A DNA stretch of 31,922 nucleotides, taken from contig PJAB01000253.1 of the NCBI GenBank assembly GCA_002887195.1, forward strand, positions 1 through 31,922, given 5' to 3'. This document shows positions 17,618 through 26,606 of the stretch, piece after piece (the stretch's first letter is position 1; each line of letters begins with the position of its first letter). A program made the position numbers and the translations under genes. Source of the DNA: Chrysochromulina parva (lineage: Eukaryota; Haptophyta; Prymnesiales; Chrysochromulinaceae). The notes beneath the pieces are model-generated. The model saw nothing but the letters and a program-made list of their open reading frames with translations. It was not told the origin of the DNA and did not search any database.

Positions 17618-18181
17618 ATGCCAACGACGATCGTTGACGTTGCCGTGCCCGCGGGAGTCGGACCGGGCGATATTGTGTCCTTCCAGGATGCATCCGGCAG
17701 CACGCTGGAGGTGACCGTGCCCGAGGGTCTCGCTGAGGGCGATGTGTTCCAGGTCGAGGTGAACGAAGCCGGTGCGGTGCATCCTCTGGCAGCGCTCAAT
17801 GCGTACGTGCAGGCGAGGGCCGCGAGCGGAGATGTCATGGACAAATTTGTCGCATGGTTCGAGCGTGAGGAGGTGGGCGCCAAAATCGACCGGTTCGTCG
17901 AGCTGAATGCGGCGACGATCGGCAGCGCTGCCGCGGACCAGGAGCAGAGCCTCGACTGGTGGCCGCTTTATCAGGCCTACCAAAATCAATTTGACGAACT
18001 GCTTCAGGAATTCCTTGACGAGGCGCAGTGCACCGCAGAGGAGTTTCTCGCGGCAGCTCATGGCGCTGAGGGCATGAATAACATGTACCTGAAGCTGTTT
18101 CTTGCGCACAGTGACTACCAGGTATTCATCGACCAGATGGGCGAGAAGTTTCGGGAACAGAAGGCGCTCGGGCGAGTTTGA
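17618..18181 (+). CDS. BART-domain protein (ARL2BP/CFAP36-like) with N-terminal P-x-G-V-x-x-G-D module
   Basis: The ATG at 17618 gives 187 residues. Residues 1-48 contain two copies of a small beta motif, VPAGVGPGD and VPEGLAEGD, each followed by a strand; this short module is common in algal and protist proteins and has no assigned role that I know of. Residues about 65-180 are a BART domain: helices with FVAWFEREEV near the start, YQAYQNQFDELLQEFLDE in the middle and a C-terminal YQVFIDQMGEKFRE. BART proteins bind ARL2/ARL3-type GTPases, and several act in cilia or flagella. A role in flagellar or small-GTPase traffic is therefore plausible but unproven here. The upstream in-frame GTG at 17558 is not a credible start. 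Confidence 0.85.
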   Translation: MPTTIVDVAVPAGVGPGDIVSFQDASGSTLEVTVPEGLAEGDVFQVEVNEAGAVHPLAALNAYVQARAASGDVMDKFVAWFEREEVGAKIDRFVELNAATIGSAAADQEQSLDWWPLYQAYQNQFDELLQEFLDEAQCTAEEFLAAAHGAEGMNNMYLKLFLAHSDYQVFIDQMGEKFREQKALGRV

Positions 18182-18348
18182 ACAGAAAGAGGTGCGAGCG
18201 AGAGAGTCGAGAGCGAGAGTGTAGCTGTAGGGCCTTGGGCCGGCAGCACGTTGTGAGAAATGCGAAAAGATTTTTGAGACGCAGCAAGATCTGGTGAGCG
18301 TGTGACGGCAAGACGCGCTGTGTTGGGCTCCTCCGTGGAGGTGGAAAA

Positions 18349-19485
18349 ATGCCAGCGAATGCCGTGCCTCTCGGGCGCGCACCTGGGGGGCGTTCGAGGG
18401 CCGATATTCCGTCCAAACGGTCCTCTTCCGCGAGCACGCCACTCATCCGGCAGGCCGAAGCCGCATCGGTACCCGAAGAGCTGGCCTCAGAGATACTCCG
18501 GATGGCGAGGCGCCACGCTCAAGAGACGCGGTCGGCTCTGCTTGTGACCAGCACCGAGCGCGCTCCTCCCGTCGACCCCCCTTCAGCGCGTCGCGAGTCT
18601 GCTCGGCCGTCGTTGGCCGCCTCGGCTGGCCGCGCCCGCCCGCCGGCGCCGACGGTCATGGAGGAGGACTTTGCCGAGATGGAAGTCGAAATCCCTCGCT
18701 CCTTGGTGGGAACGATAATCGGCCATCGCGGCAGCGTCATTAACGCCATTCGGGCGCAGAGCGGCGCGAGCATCCGGCTGGATAAGCACGAGGACGGCGC
18801 AGCGACCCTCGCCGTGGAGGCCGCGCCCGAGGCGACGCTCGAGCGTGTGTGCATGCTCCTTAAAATGGCGCTGGAGGGCGAGCTCTTTGGACTGGACGAT
18901 GTAGAGGAGGACGACGGCGACGGCGGGCCTCTCCCGGAGGGGCTGCCGCCGCCCCAACCGACGGCAGCGTCGCTCGCGCGCCGAGTCGAGGCCGAAGAGC
19001 TCTCGCTCAAGTGGGCTTCGGCGCGGCGCGAACGCGATTATGAAACGGCCGATGCGATTAGAGGTCAGCTGCGCGCGGCAGGATTTGAACCTGAGCAGGT
19101 CGCCGAGGAGATTTCCATTTATGGGCGCACGCCGACGCCGAGCGGCGGTGCGAGCGGCGTGAGCGCCGTTGCGAGCGCGGACGAAAGCTCCGCGCCCGAG
19201 GAGGAGCATCCGTTCGGGTACAAGCCGACAGTGTCACGCCACATTGAGTTTGGGCCAACGGAAGCGGCCAAGAACCACAGGGATGGGGGCACCGGCGGGC
19301 TACTGGCGCTCAACTATCAAAAGATCGAGCCGCTGCCGAAGGGGATCGGGTTTGCGGTCACGAGCGGCTTCTCGACGGCGACTGCGGACGCCCTGCTCGC
19401 GCTCAAGCGCATGCAGCAGGAGGAGGAGGAGCGCCAGCGGCGGGAGATCATGCAGAGGAACGCGGCATCGCTGAGAACAAGGTAG
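18349..19485 (+). CDS. KH-domain RNA-binding protein
   Basis: The 378-residue protein has a single type I KH domain at about 111-175, with strand VEIPRSLVGTIIG, the GxxG loop G125-H-R-G128 and a following SGASIRL strand. GxxG loops contact single-stranded RNA or DNA. A second region (about 204-248) has the pattern WASARRERDYETADAIRGQL, similar to the small helical hairpin seen at the C-terminus of cysteinyl-tRNA synthetases and in some other proteins. The stretch 281-345 (HPFGYKPTVSRHIEFGP, then LPKGIGFAV) has no family I recognise. The C-terminus is a charged helix rich in Glu, Gln and Arg. The ATG at 18349 has A at -3. The role is probably in RNA processing or translation; the target is unknown. 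Confidence 0.82.
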   Translation: MPANAVPLGRAPGGRSRADIPSKRSSSASTPLIRQAEAASVPEELASEILRMARRHAQETRSALLVTSTERAPPVDPPSARRESARPSLAASAGRARPPAPTVMEEDFAEMEVEIPRSLVGTIIGHRGSVINAIRAQSGASIRLDKHEDGAATLAVEAAPEATLERVCMLLKMALEGELFGLDDVEEDDGDGGPLPEGLPPPQPTAASLARRVEAEELSLKWASARRERDYETADAIRGQLRAAGFEPEQVAEEISIYGRTPTPSGGASGVSAVASADESSAPEEEHPFGYKPTVSRHIEFGPTEAAKNHRDGGTGGLLALNYQKIEPLPKGIGFAVTSGFSTATADALLALKRMQQEEEERQRREIMQRNAASLRTR

Positions 19486-19885
19486 CGGCGGTGGCCGCAT
19501 GCCGCCTCTCGACTTGGGCGAGATCGACGGGGCGAGAATGTCACGGCCGTCTCCCTCGGGGCCTCTGGGGTTTCTAACGTCGACATGTACTTGTGAAATC
19601 GTCTCTCGTCTGCGACTGCGAATTGCGCGTGAAACTGATGTGTGAACAGTGATCAGTGAAATCTATAGCGCTCTCAAGAATTTTCTGACATAGCACATAC
19701 TGTAACTTATGCCCATGCTTACGCCATGAAACTCTTCGAGCGCGTGTGCCTTCTCAAAGCTGAACTTTTCCGTTTGCTGTTTATGAGCTTGAATTCCTAT
19801 ATCGGGCGGAGGTTTACTACGCGACGAAACCCTATATGACGAAACAACCGGATGCCTAATGCGGATATGACGAAACCCTGCGACC
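19486..19885. other. Intergenic region upstream of the glycosyltransferase-like gene
   Basis: These 400 bp are less GC-rich than flanking genes. Near the 3' end the octamer gacgaaac occurs three times (19821-19867 region), close to the ATG at 19886. The same core occurs within the shared element upstream of the BART gene. No other coding sequence is supported. Confidence 0.5.
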
Positions 19886-20983
19886 ATGTATCAAGCCTGT
19901 TTTCACAGAGCCATGGCAACGCCGAAGCCGGCCTGTTTCCGCGTCGCCGGCTGCTGCCAGCGCCATCCAAAAGCCTGTGGTGTGATGGCGAGCGAGCCCA
20001 ACCGCAGTGTAAGTAGGCTCGTGCCAGTAGCACGACCGCCGAGGTGCCCGTCAGCTCCTACCAGACAAGCCGGTACAGCAGTCGCAATCCTGTTCGCAGG
20101 ACCGCCGTTCCATAAACATGCGCCCGGATACGATTACGTAGAGGAGTTCCAGAGGGCGCTGGTTGGTCCCCTGCTAAACGCCAATATATCGGTCAGCATA
20201 TTCGCGACGGGTGCCAACGAGGGCGAGATTGCTGGATGGCGGCGCTTCCTGGCTAAGTTGAAGGAGACGTGCACGGTTGAGGTTGGGTCGTCTCTGCCGC
20301 TGCCCGACCGTTCAACGACACGCTTCTCCGATGCAGAATGCAGGCACAGGCACATGAAAAGCAGCGCACCGTGCATCAATGTATTATACATCTGGTCGCA
20401 CCTCGACTCGACCTTCCAGCTACTCCGCCACCACGAAGCAAGAGTCCGCCTGCGACCCTTCGACTACCTGATCAAGGCGCGCAACGACTTTGTGTACCGA
20501 CCTGGCCATTGCTTGGACGTCGCATGGCTACTTTCGATGCCCACCGACGTGCTCGCCGTGCCGTCGGTGGAGATGCACACGACCGATCGGTGGCTCGAGC
20601 GCAGCTGGGGCTCAGGCGCTACCTGGCCAGATGTAGTCAACGATCAACTGGCGTTCGGCCCACGATTCAGCATGGGCGCGTATTTTGAATTGTTGCGCAA
20701 CCACGAGGAGTCGACGCGCATGCCGCGCCCGCCTGGTCATATGGAGGGAATGCTCTCGCATTACCTGCGTCACGCTCGCTCGCCGCCTCTCCAGATTGTC
20801 ACGGTCGAGCTGCAGTACAGCCAGCCTGGCGGAAAGTATATCAACGGCCGGGATGGGCAGTGGGTGAATTCGCACTGCCGATGGTGCTGGAAGCCAGAGG
20901 CGGGAGGGGCGGCGATGGGTGGCGTTGGCGGCGGGCTCAGGCCCGTTGCGACGTGTGCAAATAACAACGTTACAGAATCATAG
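19886..20983 (+). CDS. Putative glycosyltransferase-like protein
   Basis: The 365-residue protein has a Rossmann-type start, GTAVAILFAGPPF (about 63-75). It continues with FDYLIKARNDFVY, a pattern of the form x-x-K-x-R-x-D/N near the nucleotide-sugar site in several GT-A enzymes, and later VNDQLAFGPRFSMGAYFELL, similar to the D-x-L-x-x-G-x-x-x-M segment of WavE-like and related transferases. The resemblance is at motif level only. No signal peptide or transmembrane segment is seen in the 60 N-terminal residues, which are Arg/Cys/Pro-rich; an upstream exon or a later start (Met at 19913 or 19985) is possible. The C-terminus is Gly-rich. If correct, it would add sugars to glycans or glycoproteins; donor and acceptor are unknown. 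Confidence 0.55.
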   Translation: MYQACFHRAMATPKPACFRVAGCCQRHPKACGVMASEPNRSVSRLVPVARPPRCPSAPTRQAGTAVAILFAGPPFHKHAPGYDYVEEFQRALVGPLLNANISVSIFATGANEGEIAGWRRFLAKLKETCTVEVGSSLPLPDRSTTRFSDAECRHRHMKSSAPCINVLYIWSHLDSTFQLLRHHEARVRLRPFDYLIKARNDFVYRPGHCLDVAWLLSMPTDVLAVPSVEMHTTDRWLERSWGSGATWPDVVNDQLAFGPRFSMGAYFELLRNHEESTRMPRPPGHMEGMLSHYLRHARSPPLQIVTVELQYSQPGGKYINGRDGQWVNSHCRWCWKPEAGGAAMGGVGGGLRPVATCANNNVTES

Positions 20984-21026
20984 TCAATGTTCTAGTCTTT
21001 TAATTGAAAAAGGAAGCTCCACTCTT

Positions 21027-21112
21027 CTGTGTTCACAGGGACCGCGAAGAAACTGGGGACCGCGAAGAAACTGAATTGAACTGAACTGAACTGAACTGAA
21101 CTGTGTTCACAG
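21027..21112 (+). repeat. Short-repeat cluster bracketed by a 12-bp direct repeat
   Basis: ctgtgttcacag occurs exactly at 21027-21038 and 21101-21112 and is itself a CTGTG-TT-CACAG dyad. Between the copies lie two gggaccgcgaagaaactg units (21038-21055 and 21056-21073) and about five ctgaa/ctgaatt-type pentamers (21071-21100). It sits 58-143 bp before the ATG at 21170, so it is likely within the promoter or leader. Confidence 0.7.
21055..21074 (+). promoter_or_regulatory. Shared upstream element, copy 2
   Basis: ggggaccgcgaagaaactga differs at one base from the copy at 17441-17460. It lies 96 bp before the ATG of the GTPase-nuclease gene and is preceded by a second partial copy at 21038-21055. 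A regulatory role is inference. Confidence 0.4.
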
Positions 21113-21169
21113 CACTCGTGGCATCTCCCGGTGGCGCATCCCCGGTCACGTGCTGCGGACGGCCACCCC

Positions 21170-24100
21170 ATGCGCGTTTTCTGGCTGTTGCGGCCAGCGC
21201 CAGCGCTGCCATGGAGCATTACCGTGCGCCATTGCTTTGCAAGCGCCGCCAAGACCAAGACGAAGCCAAAGCCACGGCCTGCGTCCTCGAAGGACCCGAT
21301 GATTGTTGGTCACCTCGCCATCGGCAACCTGCAGAGGCTTGCCGAGCGGCAGAAGAATGCAGTTCTCATCGCGGTAGTGGACGCTGCAGATTTTGACGGG
21401 TCGTGCCTGCCCCAGAAGCTCTCTGAAAAGATTTTCGGCGACCGAACCGTCATCCTCGCCGTCAACAAGGCGGACCGCATGCCACGGCTGCTCGAGAACG
21501 ACCTGAGCTACCTGCGTTCGCGCTTCGAGAGGATCGGACCGTCGTGCTCGAGCGTGCATGCGGTCAGCACGTACAGCGGCGCCGGCTTGCACGAGCTGGC
21601 AGCCCAAGCTGTGCTTGATGCGGGCGGCAAGGCTGACATCATCGTGTACGGCGCCCGTGGCGTGGGCAAGTCCGCACTTAGTGCGGAGCTTGCGAAGGTC
21701 ATCAGCAAGGCCTGTAGCGTCGAGGGTGGCTCCAAGGCAGCGAGCGCGGGCAAGGCCGCGGGCAAGGCCGGCAAACGCGGCAAAGCAAGTAGGATGGGCA
21801 CGACTGCGATGGACCTTGAGACCACGATCGCTGGCGTACCTGCGAGCCTGCTGTTCGAGGAGGCCAAGTACGTGCCGACGACCAGGAATGTTCGCGTGGC
21901 CCACATTAATGCCGGCTTGACACAGTCCCTATGGGATACGCCGGGGATCACGCTGAACGGCCGGCTGGCAGCGCGCCTGCCGCCGGAGATCGCCGCGCCG
22001 TTGCTCCGCCCCGCCGCCCTCTCCTCCACGGTGCAGCCGCGCAAGCTCCTCGAGGTGCAGCAAGGGCAAAGCGTCGTGGTGCGATTGCGGCCTGTGGAAG
22101 CGTCAGGTGGTGGCGAGCCTCTCGGCGTGGACGGCGGAGGCGGCGAGCGCGGAAGCAGTGGTTTGGCTAGTAGCGGTAGCCTACGTGCCGTCAAGCACTG
22201 GGATGCTGTGTTCCGTCTCGATGTGACGAAGCTCACAGCGCGCACTCGACGAGGCGATGGGGAGGCTGCTGATGGCAACGAGGGGCCGGAGACGCTCAGC
22301 GCTGGCAGCCGGGCCTCTGAAAAGGTACTCTCGGTACACGTGGCGCCCTACCTCATCGGGGGCGTGCATGCTCACGTGATGAAGTCCGCGTCCGCTCCTG
22401 CGCGGGTAAGGCCTTCGGCGGATGCGGCGGGCGTCGCAGAGGATGCGAAGACGCTGCTCGCGGGCCCGAGGAGCGGCGGCGACGCCAGCAGCAGCGACAG
22501 TGACAGCAGCAGCAGCAGCAGCGGCGGCGGCGGCAGCGGCGGCGGTGGCGGCGACGCCAGCAGCAGCACGACCAGCAGCAGCAATCAACAGCGTGGGGAG
22601 CAAGCCAAGAGGTCCACGGCCACATACGAAGATGCCGCGGGTTCTGAGGAGGCCGATGGTGGTGTCAGCACCGACGCTGAGGACGGCGCCGACACTGCCG
22701 ACGCGAGTGACGCCCCAAAGGACCCGCTCGCGCTCGTGCCCTACAAGTTTGGGAGCCAGGACCAGCACGAGGTTCGAAGCTCGCAGACGGCGCAGCAAGA
22801 TGGCGACGGACGTTGGATCACGCAGCACGCCATCGAAGTGTGCATTGCAGGCATGGGTCACCTCGGCCTCTTCTGCCCAGTTCCGTTTCGGCTCTCAGTG
22901 CAGGGCGTGTCGGGTGTGAGTATCTCCGTGCGCAAGCCCATGTATCCGAAGGTCGTCCACTCCTTCCCTGCCCACTGGGAGGAGGCGCGCTTGGCCGATG
23001 GATTGGCCTCTACCAGGCTGCTCGTCGGACAGCTACGCCAGCGGCGGCCAGGGGTGGCCACGGTGCTGGGCGGAGGGCCAGGGCAGCTCTCGACGGTGGT
23101 GATCAACGGCCGCATGGCACAGAATCGGGCGCTTGATGGTGACATTGTTGTCGTGAAGCTACTGCCTCGCTCCGAGTGGCTGCCTCCGCGCGTCGCTGCC
23201 CTTGCAGAGGCCGAGCCCGATCCTGCCGTCAAAGATGCAGCGGGGCTCAGTCCCGTGGACGGTGCCTCCCTGGACGCCTTAGCAGACGGCGACGCTGCCG
23301 GCGCGAACATGGACTGCTCCCATGTCGAGCCCTTGCTTGCGCCAGCGCTCGACCCGGCCTTCGACCCGGCCTTCGACCCGGCGTTCGACGTCATCGTGGA
23401 CCCCCTGGCGGCGGCGGCATCGGACCCCTGGGGAGCGGCTGTGGACGATCCCTCCCTGGCTGCGCAAGGGGAAACCGCCTCTTCATGGCGTGCGGGTCAG
23501 AGGGTGGGAACGGGAGCCAATCTCCGGCCTAATCTCCGGCCTAATCTCCGGCCTAATCTCCGGCCTCTCGTCGCGAGCGATCCAGCAGTGGCCTCGGCGG
23601 GTGGCACTGCGCTTGCGCCGTTGGCGTCATCCGAGGCAGCAGCGGCAGCAGCGGCAGCAGCGGAGCCGTCGGCGGCGTCGGCGGCGTCGGCGGCGACAAA
23701 GGAGGCGGCGGCGCAAGCGATGCGGCCTGTGGGTGAGGTTGTCGCCATCAAGCGCCGTAGCGGGCGCCCCATCGTGTCCGTGCTCGAGCCGAGCAACGAG
23801 CGCGGTGAGCGCGGCACGAGCTACCTGCTCACTCCTCGGCACAGCCATGTGCCGAAGGTGCATGCGGCGTTGGCGGACGGGTTGGCGCCTCCGGTGCGCG
23901 ACACGCTGTATGCGGTGCGGGTCAAAGATTGGGAGGCGAGTCAACGTTTCCCTACAGGGGTGCTCGACAAGGTCATCGGCGCCGTCGGCGATCCAACGGC
24001 TGAGAGCGCCGCGATCCTTGTCGACCATGGCTTTCTGCGCGATGACTTCTCCGATGAAGCGATGAACGCGCTGCCCGCGGCGGGCTGGCAACCCCCGCCT

Positions 24101-24835
24101 GAGGAGGTGGCGAGACGTCTCGACTTGCGCCATGGGCTAGTGGGGGATGCGGTGTGCTCTGTGGATCCGCCAGGCTGCGTGGATATTGACGACGCGCTGC
24201 ATGCTATTGAGCTCGCGCGCGCCGCCGACGGCACGCGCCGCTTCGAGGTGGGCGTTCACATCTCGGACGTGGGCCACTTCATTCGGTCAGGCATGCTCTT
24301 GGATACTGAAGCAGCCGAGCGAGGCACCACATGCTACCTGGTCGACCAGCGCGTCAACATGCTGCCCGAGCGTCTGAGCGAGGACGTGAGCTCGCTGCAC
24401 CCGCACGTCGAGCGGCTCGCCTTCTCGGTGCTCTGGCAGATGGATGAGCACGCGAACATCCACCACACGCGCGTGGCCAAGACTCTGATTCGCTCACGTG
24501 CGGCTCTCGCGTACAAGGAGGCCCAGGCGCGCATTGATCGGGCGCGCGGCGCGGCTCTCGCCCGCGAGGGGCGCACTCTGACGGCCCACAATGTCGACGA
24601 GGCGGCGATTGCCGCGATGGATGCGCCGATCGATCGCTCGTGGTTCGCCGAGTCGTATGAGGAGCAGGCGCTCACTCGCTCGCTCTCCATCCTCAGCGCG
24701 CTCGCGCGCAAGCTCAAGGCGAAGCGCACCGCCGGCGGTGCTCTCCGCCTCGCGTCGCCCGAGGTCAAGTTTGCAATGAACGAGGCGCCGGGCGCTGCGC
24801 CGGGTGCGGCCACCGAACCCGGCGGCACGGACACG

Positions 24836-24876
<41 letters not shown>

Positions 24877-24877
24877 T

Positions 24878-24909
<32 letters not shown>

Positions 24910-25972
24910 CTCGGATATGGAGTGCTACGTGCCGGTCGAGGCAAACTCGATGGTGGAGGAGCTCATGCTGCTCGCCAACATCACCGTTGCCAAGACGGTG
25001 CTTGACGCATTCCCACAGAGCGCGCTGCTCCGGCGCCACCCGCACCCGCAGGCGCGCGACTTTGCGCCCTTGGGTGCTGCGTTGAAGGCGCACGGCCTGC
25101 AACTGGATCTCGGCTCAACCACGGCATTCGCCAACTCGCTCGACGCCTGCGAAAAGGAGGGCGAACCGTATTTCAACTTGCTCACCCGATACATGGCAGT
25201 GCGCGCGATGCCGGCCGCGGAGTACGTGTGCGCGGGCGAGGTGGAGGCGGCGGGCGAGTCGTATGAACATTACGGTCTCGCCTCGCCCGTGTACACTCAC
25301 TTCACCTCGCCCATCCGCCGGTACGCGGACCAGCTTGTCCATCGGATGCTTGCGGCGGCGATCGGCTGGGAAGCGCCCACGCCGGCGCTCTCTGACGGCG
25401 CGGCCGTCGCGATGCTGGCGCGTACGCTCAACGAGCGCCACGCGGCTGCCAAGGAGGCCGAGCGAGCGTCGGTGGCGCTGTACTCGCTGCTCTTCTTCCG
25501 CAATCGTACAGTGGAAGAGGACGGATACCTGACGCTCGTGCGCCCGAATGGCGTCGGCGTGCTTGTGCCGCGCTACGGACTGGATGGCTGGATTCACAAC
25601 GGCCGGATGGGCGCGTCGCCGCTCGAGTGGATCGCGCCGGAGGGCGTGCTGCGCGGCGAGGGTGGGCTCACGCTCAAGGCGATGGACAAAGTGCGCGTGC
25701 GCATCGGCGTGGACACCTCGCGGCTGCATGCAGTCTTACAGATGGAGTTACTCGACGCGAATGGCCAGCCACTGCTCCAGCCGTTCCTGAGCCCCAAAGT
25801 AGAGGGCCGGGTGCAGGCGCAGGTGGACGAGAAGGAGGCCGGCACGAGTTCGAGACCGGCCAAGGCACGCAGGTTGCAGAAGCGATCGGCGGACAAAAAG
25901 CCCGCGCCGAAGCCGAAGCGGTCGGAACAGCAAGCGGACCCGAAGATGGAGCTGCAGCAGCAGCAGCAGTAA
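21170..25972 (+). CDS. Fusion of YqeH/NOA1-type circularly permuted GTPase and DIS3/Rrp44-type 3'-5' exoribonuclease
   Basis: One uninterrupted frame of 1600 residues begins at the ATG at 21170. Residues 1-28 are Arg-rich and hydrophobic without acidic residues, like a mitochondrial presequence. The GTPase motifs come in permuted order: NKAD (99-102), STYSGAG, P-loop GARGVGKS (161-168) and DTPG (256-259). The YqeH/NOA1 C-terminal module follows, with GMGHLGLF (561-568) and SVRKP. About 25 residues later a cold-shock-like domain starts (LVGQLRQR; NRALDGDIVVVKLLP). The RNB domain has D999, D1005, D1007 and D1008 in the D-x5-D-x-DD pattern that binds magnesium, then GVHISDVGHFI, NMLPERLS and HFTSPIRRYAD (R1383/R1384). 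An S1-like end follows. Close resemblance is to DIS3; the PIN endonuclease domain is absent. Ser-rich linkers and a 22-Ser run inside RNB are expansions. YqeH/NOA1 proteins assist organellar ribosome assembly and DIS3 degrades RNA, so an organellar RNA or ribosome quality-control role is inferred. Confidence 0.88.
23351..23386 (+). repeat. 12-bp minisatellite, three copies, encoding DPAF
   Basis: gacccggccttc-type units repeat at 23351-23386 in the linker between the cold-shock-like start and the RNB domain. The unit length is a multiple of three, so the frame is kept. Confidence 0.8.
23519..23566 (+). repeat. 12-bp minisatellite, four copies, encoding NLRP
   Basis: aatctccggcct is repeated four times without change. 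It lies in the variable linker of the GTPase-nuclease protein. The perfect identity suggests recent expansion. Confidence 0.85.
24842..24907 (+). repeat. (tcg)n trinucleotide repeat encoding poly-Ser in the RNB domain
   Basis: Twenty-two consecutive Ser codons, almost all tcg, lie between SPEVKFAMN and VEANSMVEELML. In DIS3 proteins the corresponding place is a variable surface loop, so the expansion may be tolerated. Repeat number is likely to vary between strains. Confidence 0.9.
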
Positions 25973-26606
25973 GGACCGAGGCGTGAGGACAACTGAGCAT
26001 GGCCCAGCCCCGCCTTGGCTCGGCTTATTGTCGTTTTCACCACAGCAAAGCGAGTGCGATCGCGAACATCGCTATCCGCATCGAAACCGAACCCGTGGAC
26101 TAACGATGCATACCATTTCCGTGTAAACGAACGTAGCTACTCTAAAGCGCGCACTAGCTACTCCGCAAAGCATACTCTAAAGCGCACTAGCTACTACACG
26201 CGTAAGCGTCGTCCATCGACAACAACGTGCTCCGCAACGAGATCTCTCCTCTTTGCCTGAATTGTCGTTCAGCCTGTCCCCCCTCATCAGCGCTCACCCG
26301 CTCTGTCCGGTCCCGCACGCCGCCGCGTCACCCCTCGAGCGTAACATCGAGAGCTACAGCCACCTACGCGCGCTGCGGCGCCTCCTTAGAGTCGTCCGCA
26401 AGGGCTGGCAAGAGCGGTTCCTCCGTCGGAATGGCCTCGTTCATCGGCCGGCGCGTGTACCGGCCAGGTAGAGCGCACCGCGAGGCTGTGGAAAGGGGAG
26501 GTGGGTGGTGGCAAGACACGTGGCGTCGGCGGCAAAGAGAAGGTGTGCGGGCTGTGCCCCAGGGAGAGGTGCCCCAGGGAGCCCTCTCCACCGCCTGACG
26601 TGGCGA
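25973..26606. other. Convergent intergenic region, no gene seen
   Basis: These 634 bp lie between the stops of the GTPase-nuclease gene (+) and the ADCK1-like gene (-). The first half is relatively AT-rich and contains the duplicated segment at 26138-26195. ORFs here are short with biased composition and no domain. I see no RNA gene. Confidence 0.55.
26138..26195. repeat. Near-tandem duplication of a 23-25-bp segment
   Basis: tactctaaagcgc(gc)actagctact occurs at 26138-26162 and 26173-26195; the copies differ only by a GC dinucleotide. It is in the 3' flank of the GTPase-nuclease gene and has no recognised function. Confidence 0.7.

Noticed and set aside
17270..18442. Minus-strand 390-residue ORF
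   Set aside because: It overlaps the BART gene in antisense, starts in the next gene and shows no domain. The plus-strand BART protein is clear.
21146..22861. Several minus-strand ORFs of 226-256 residues
   Set aside because: All lie antisense to the GTPase half of the fusion gene, with Ala/Arg-rich composition and no motifs.
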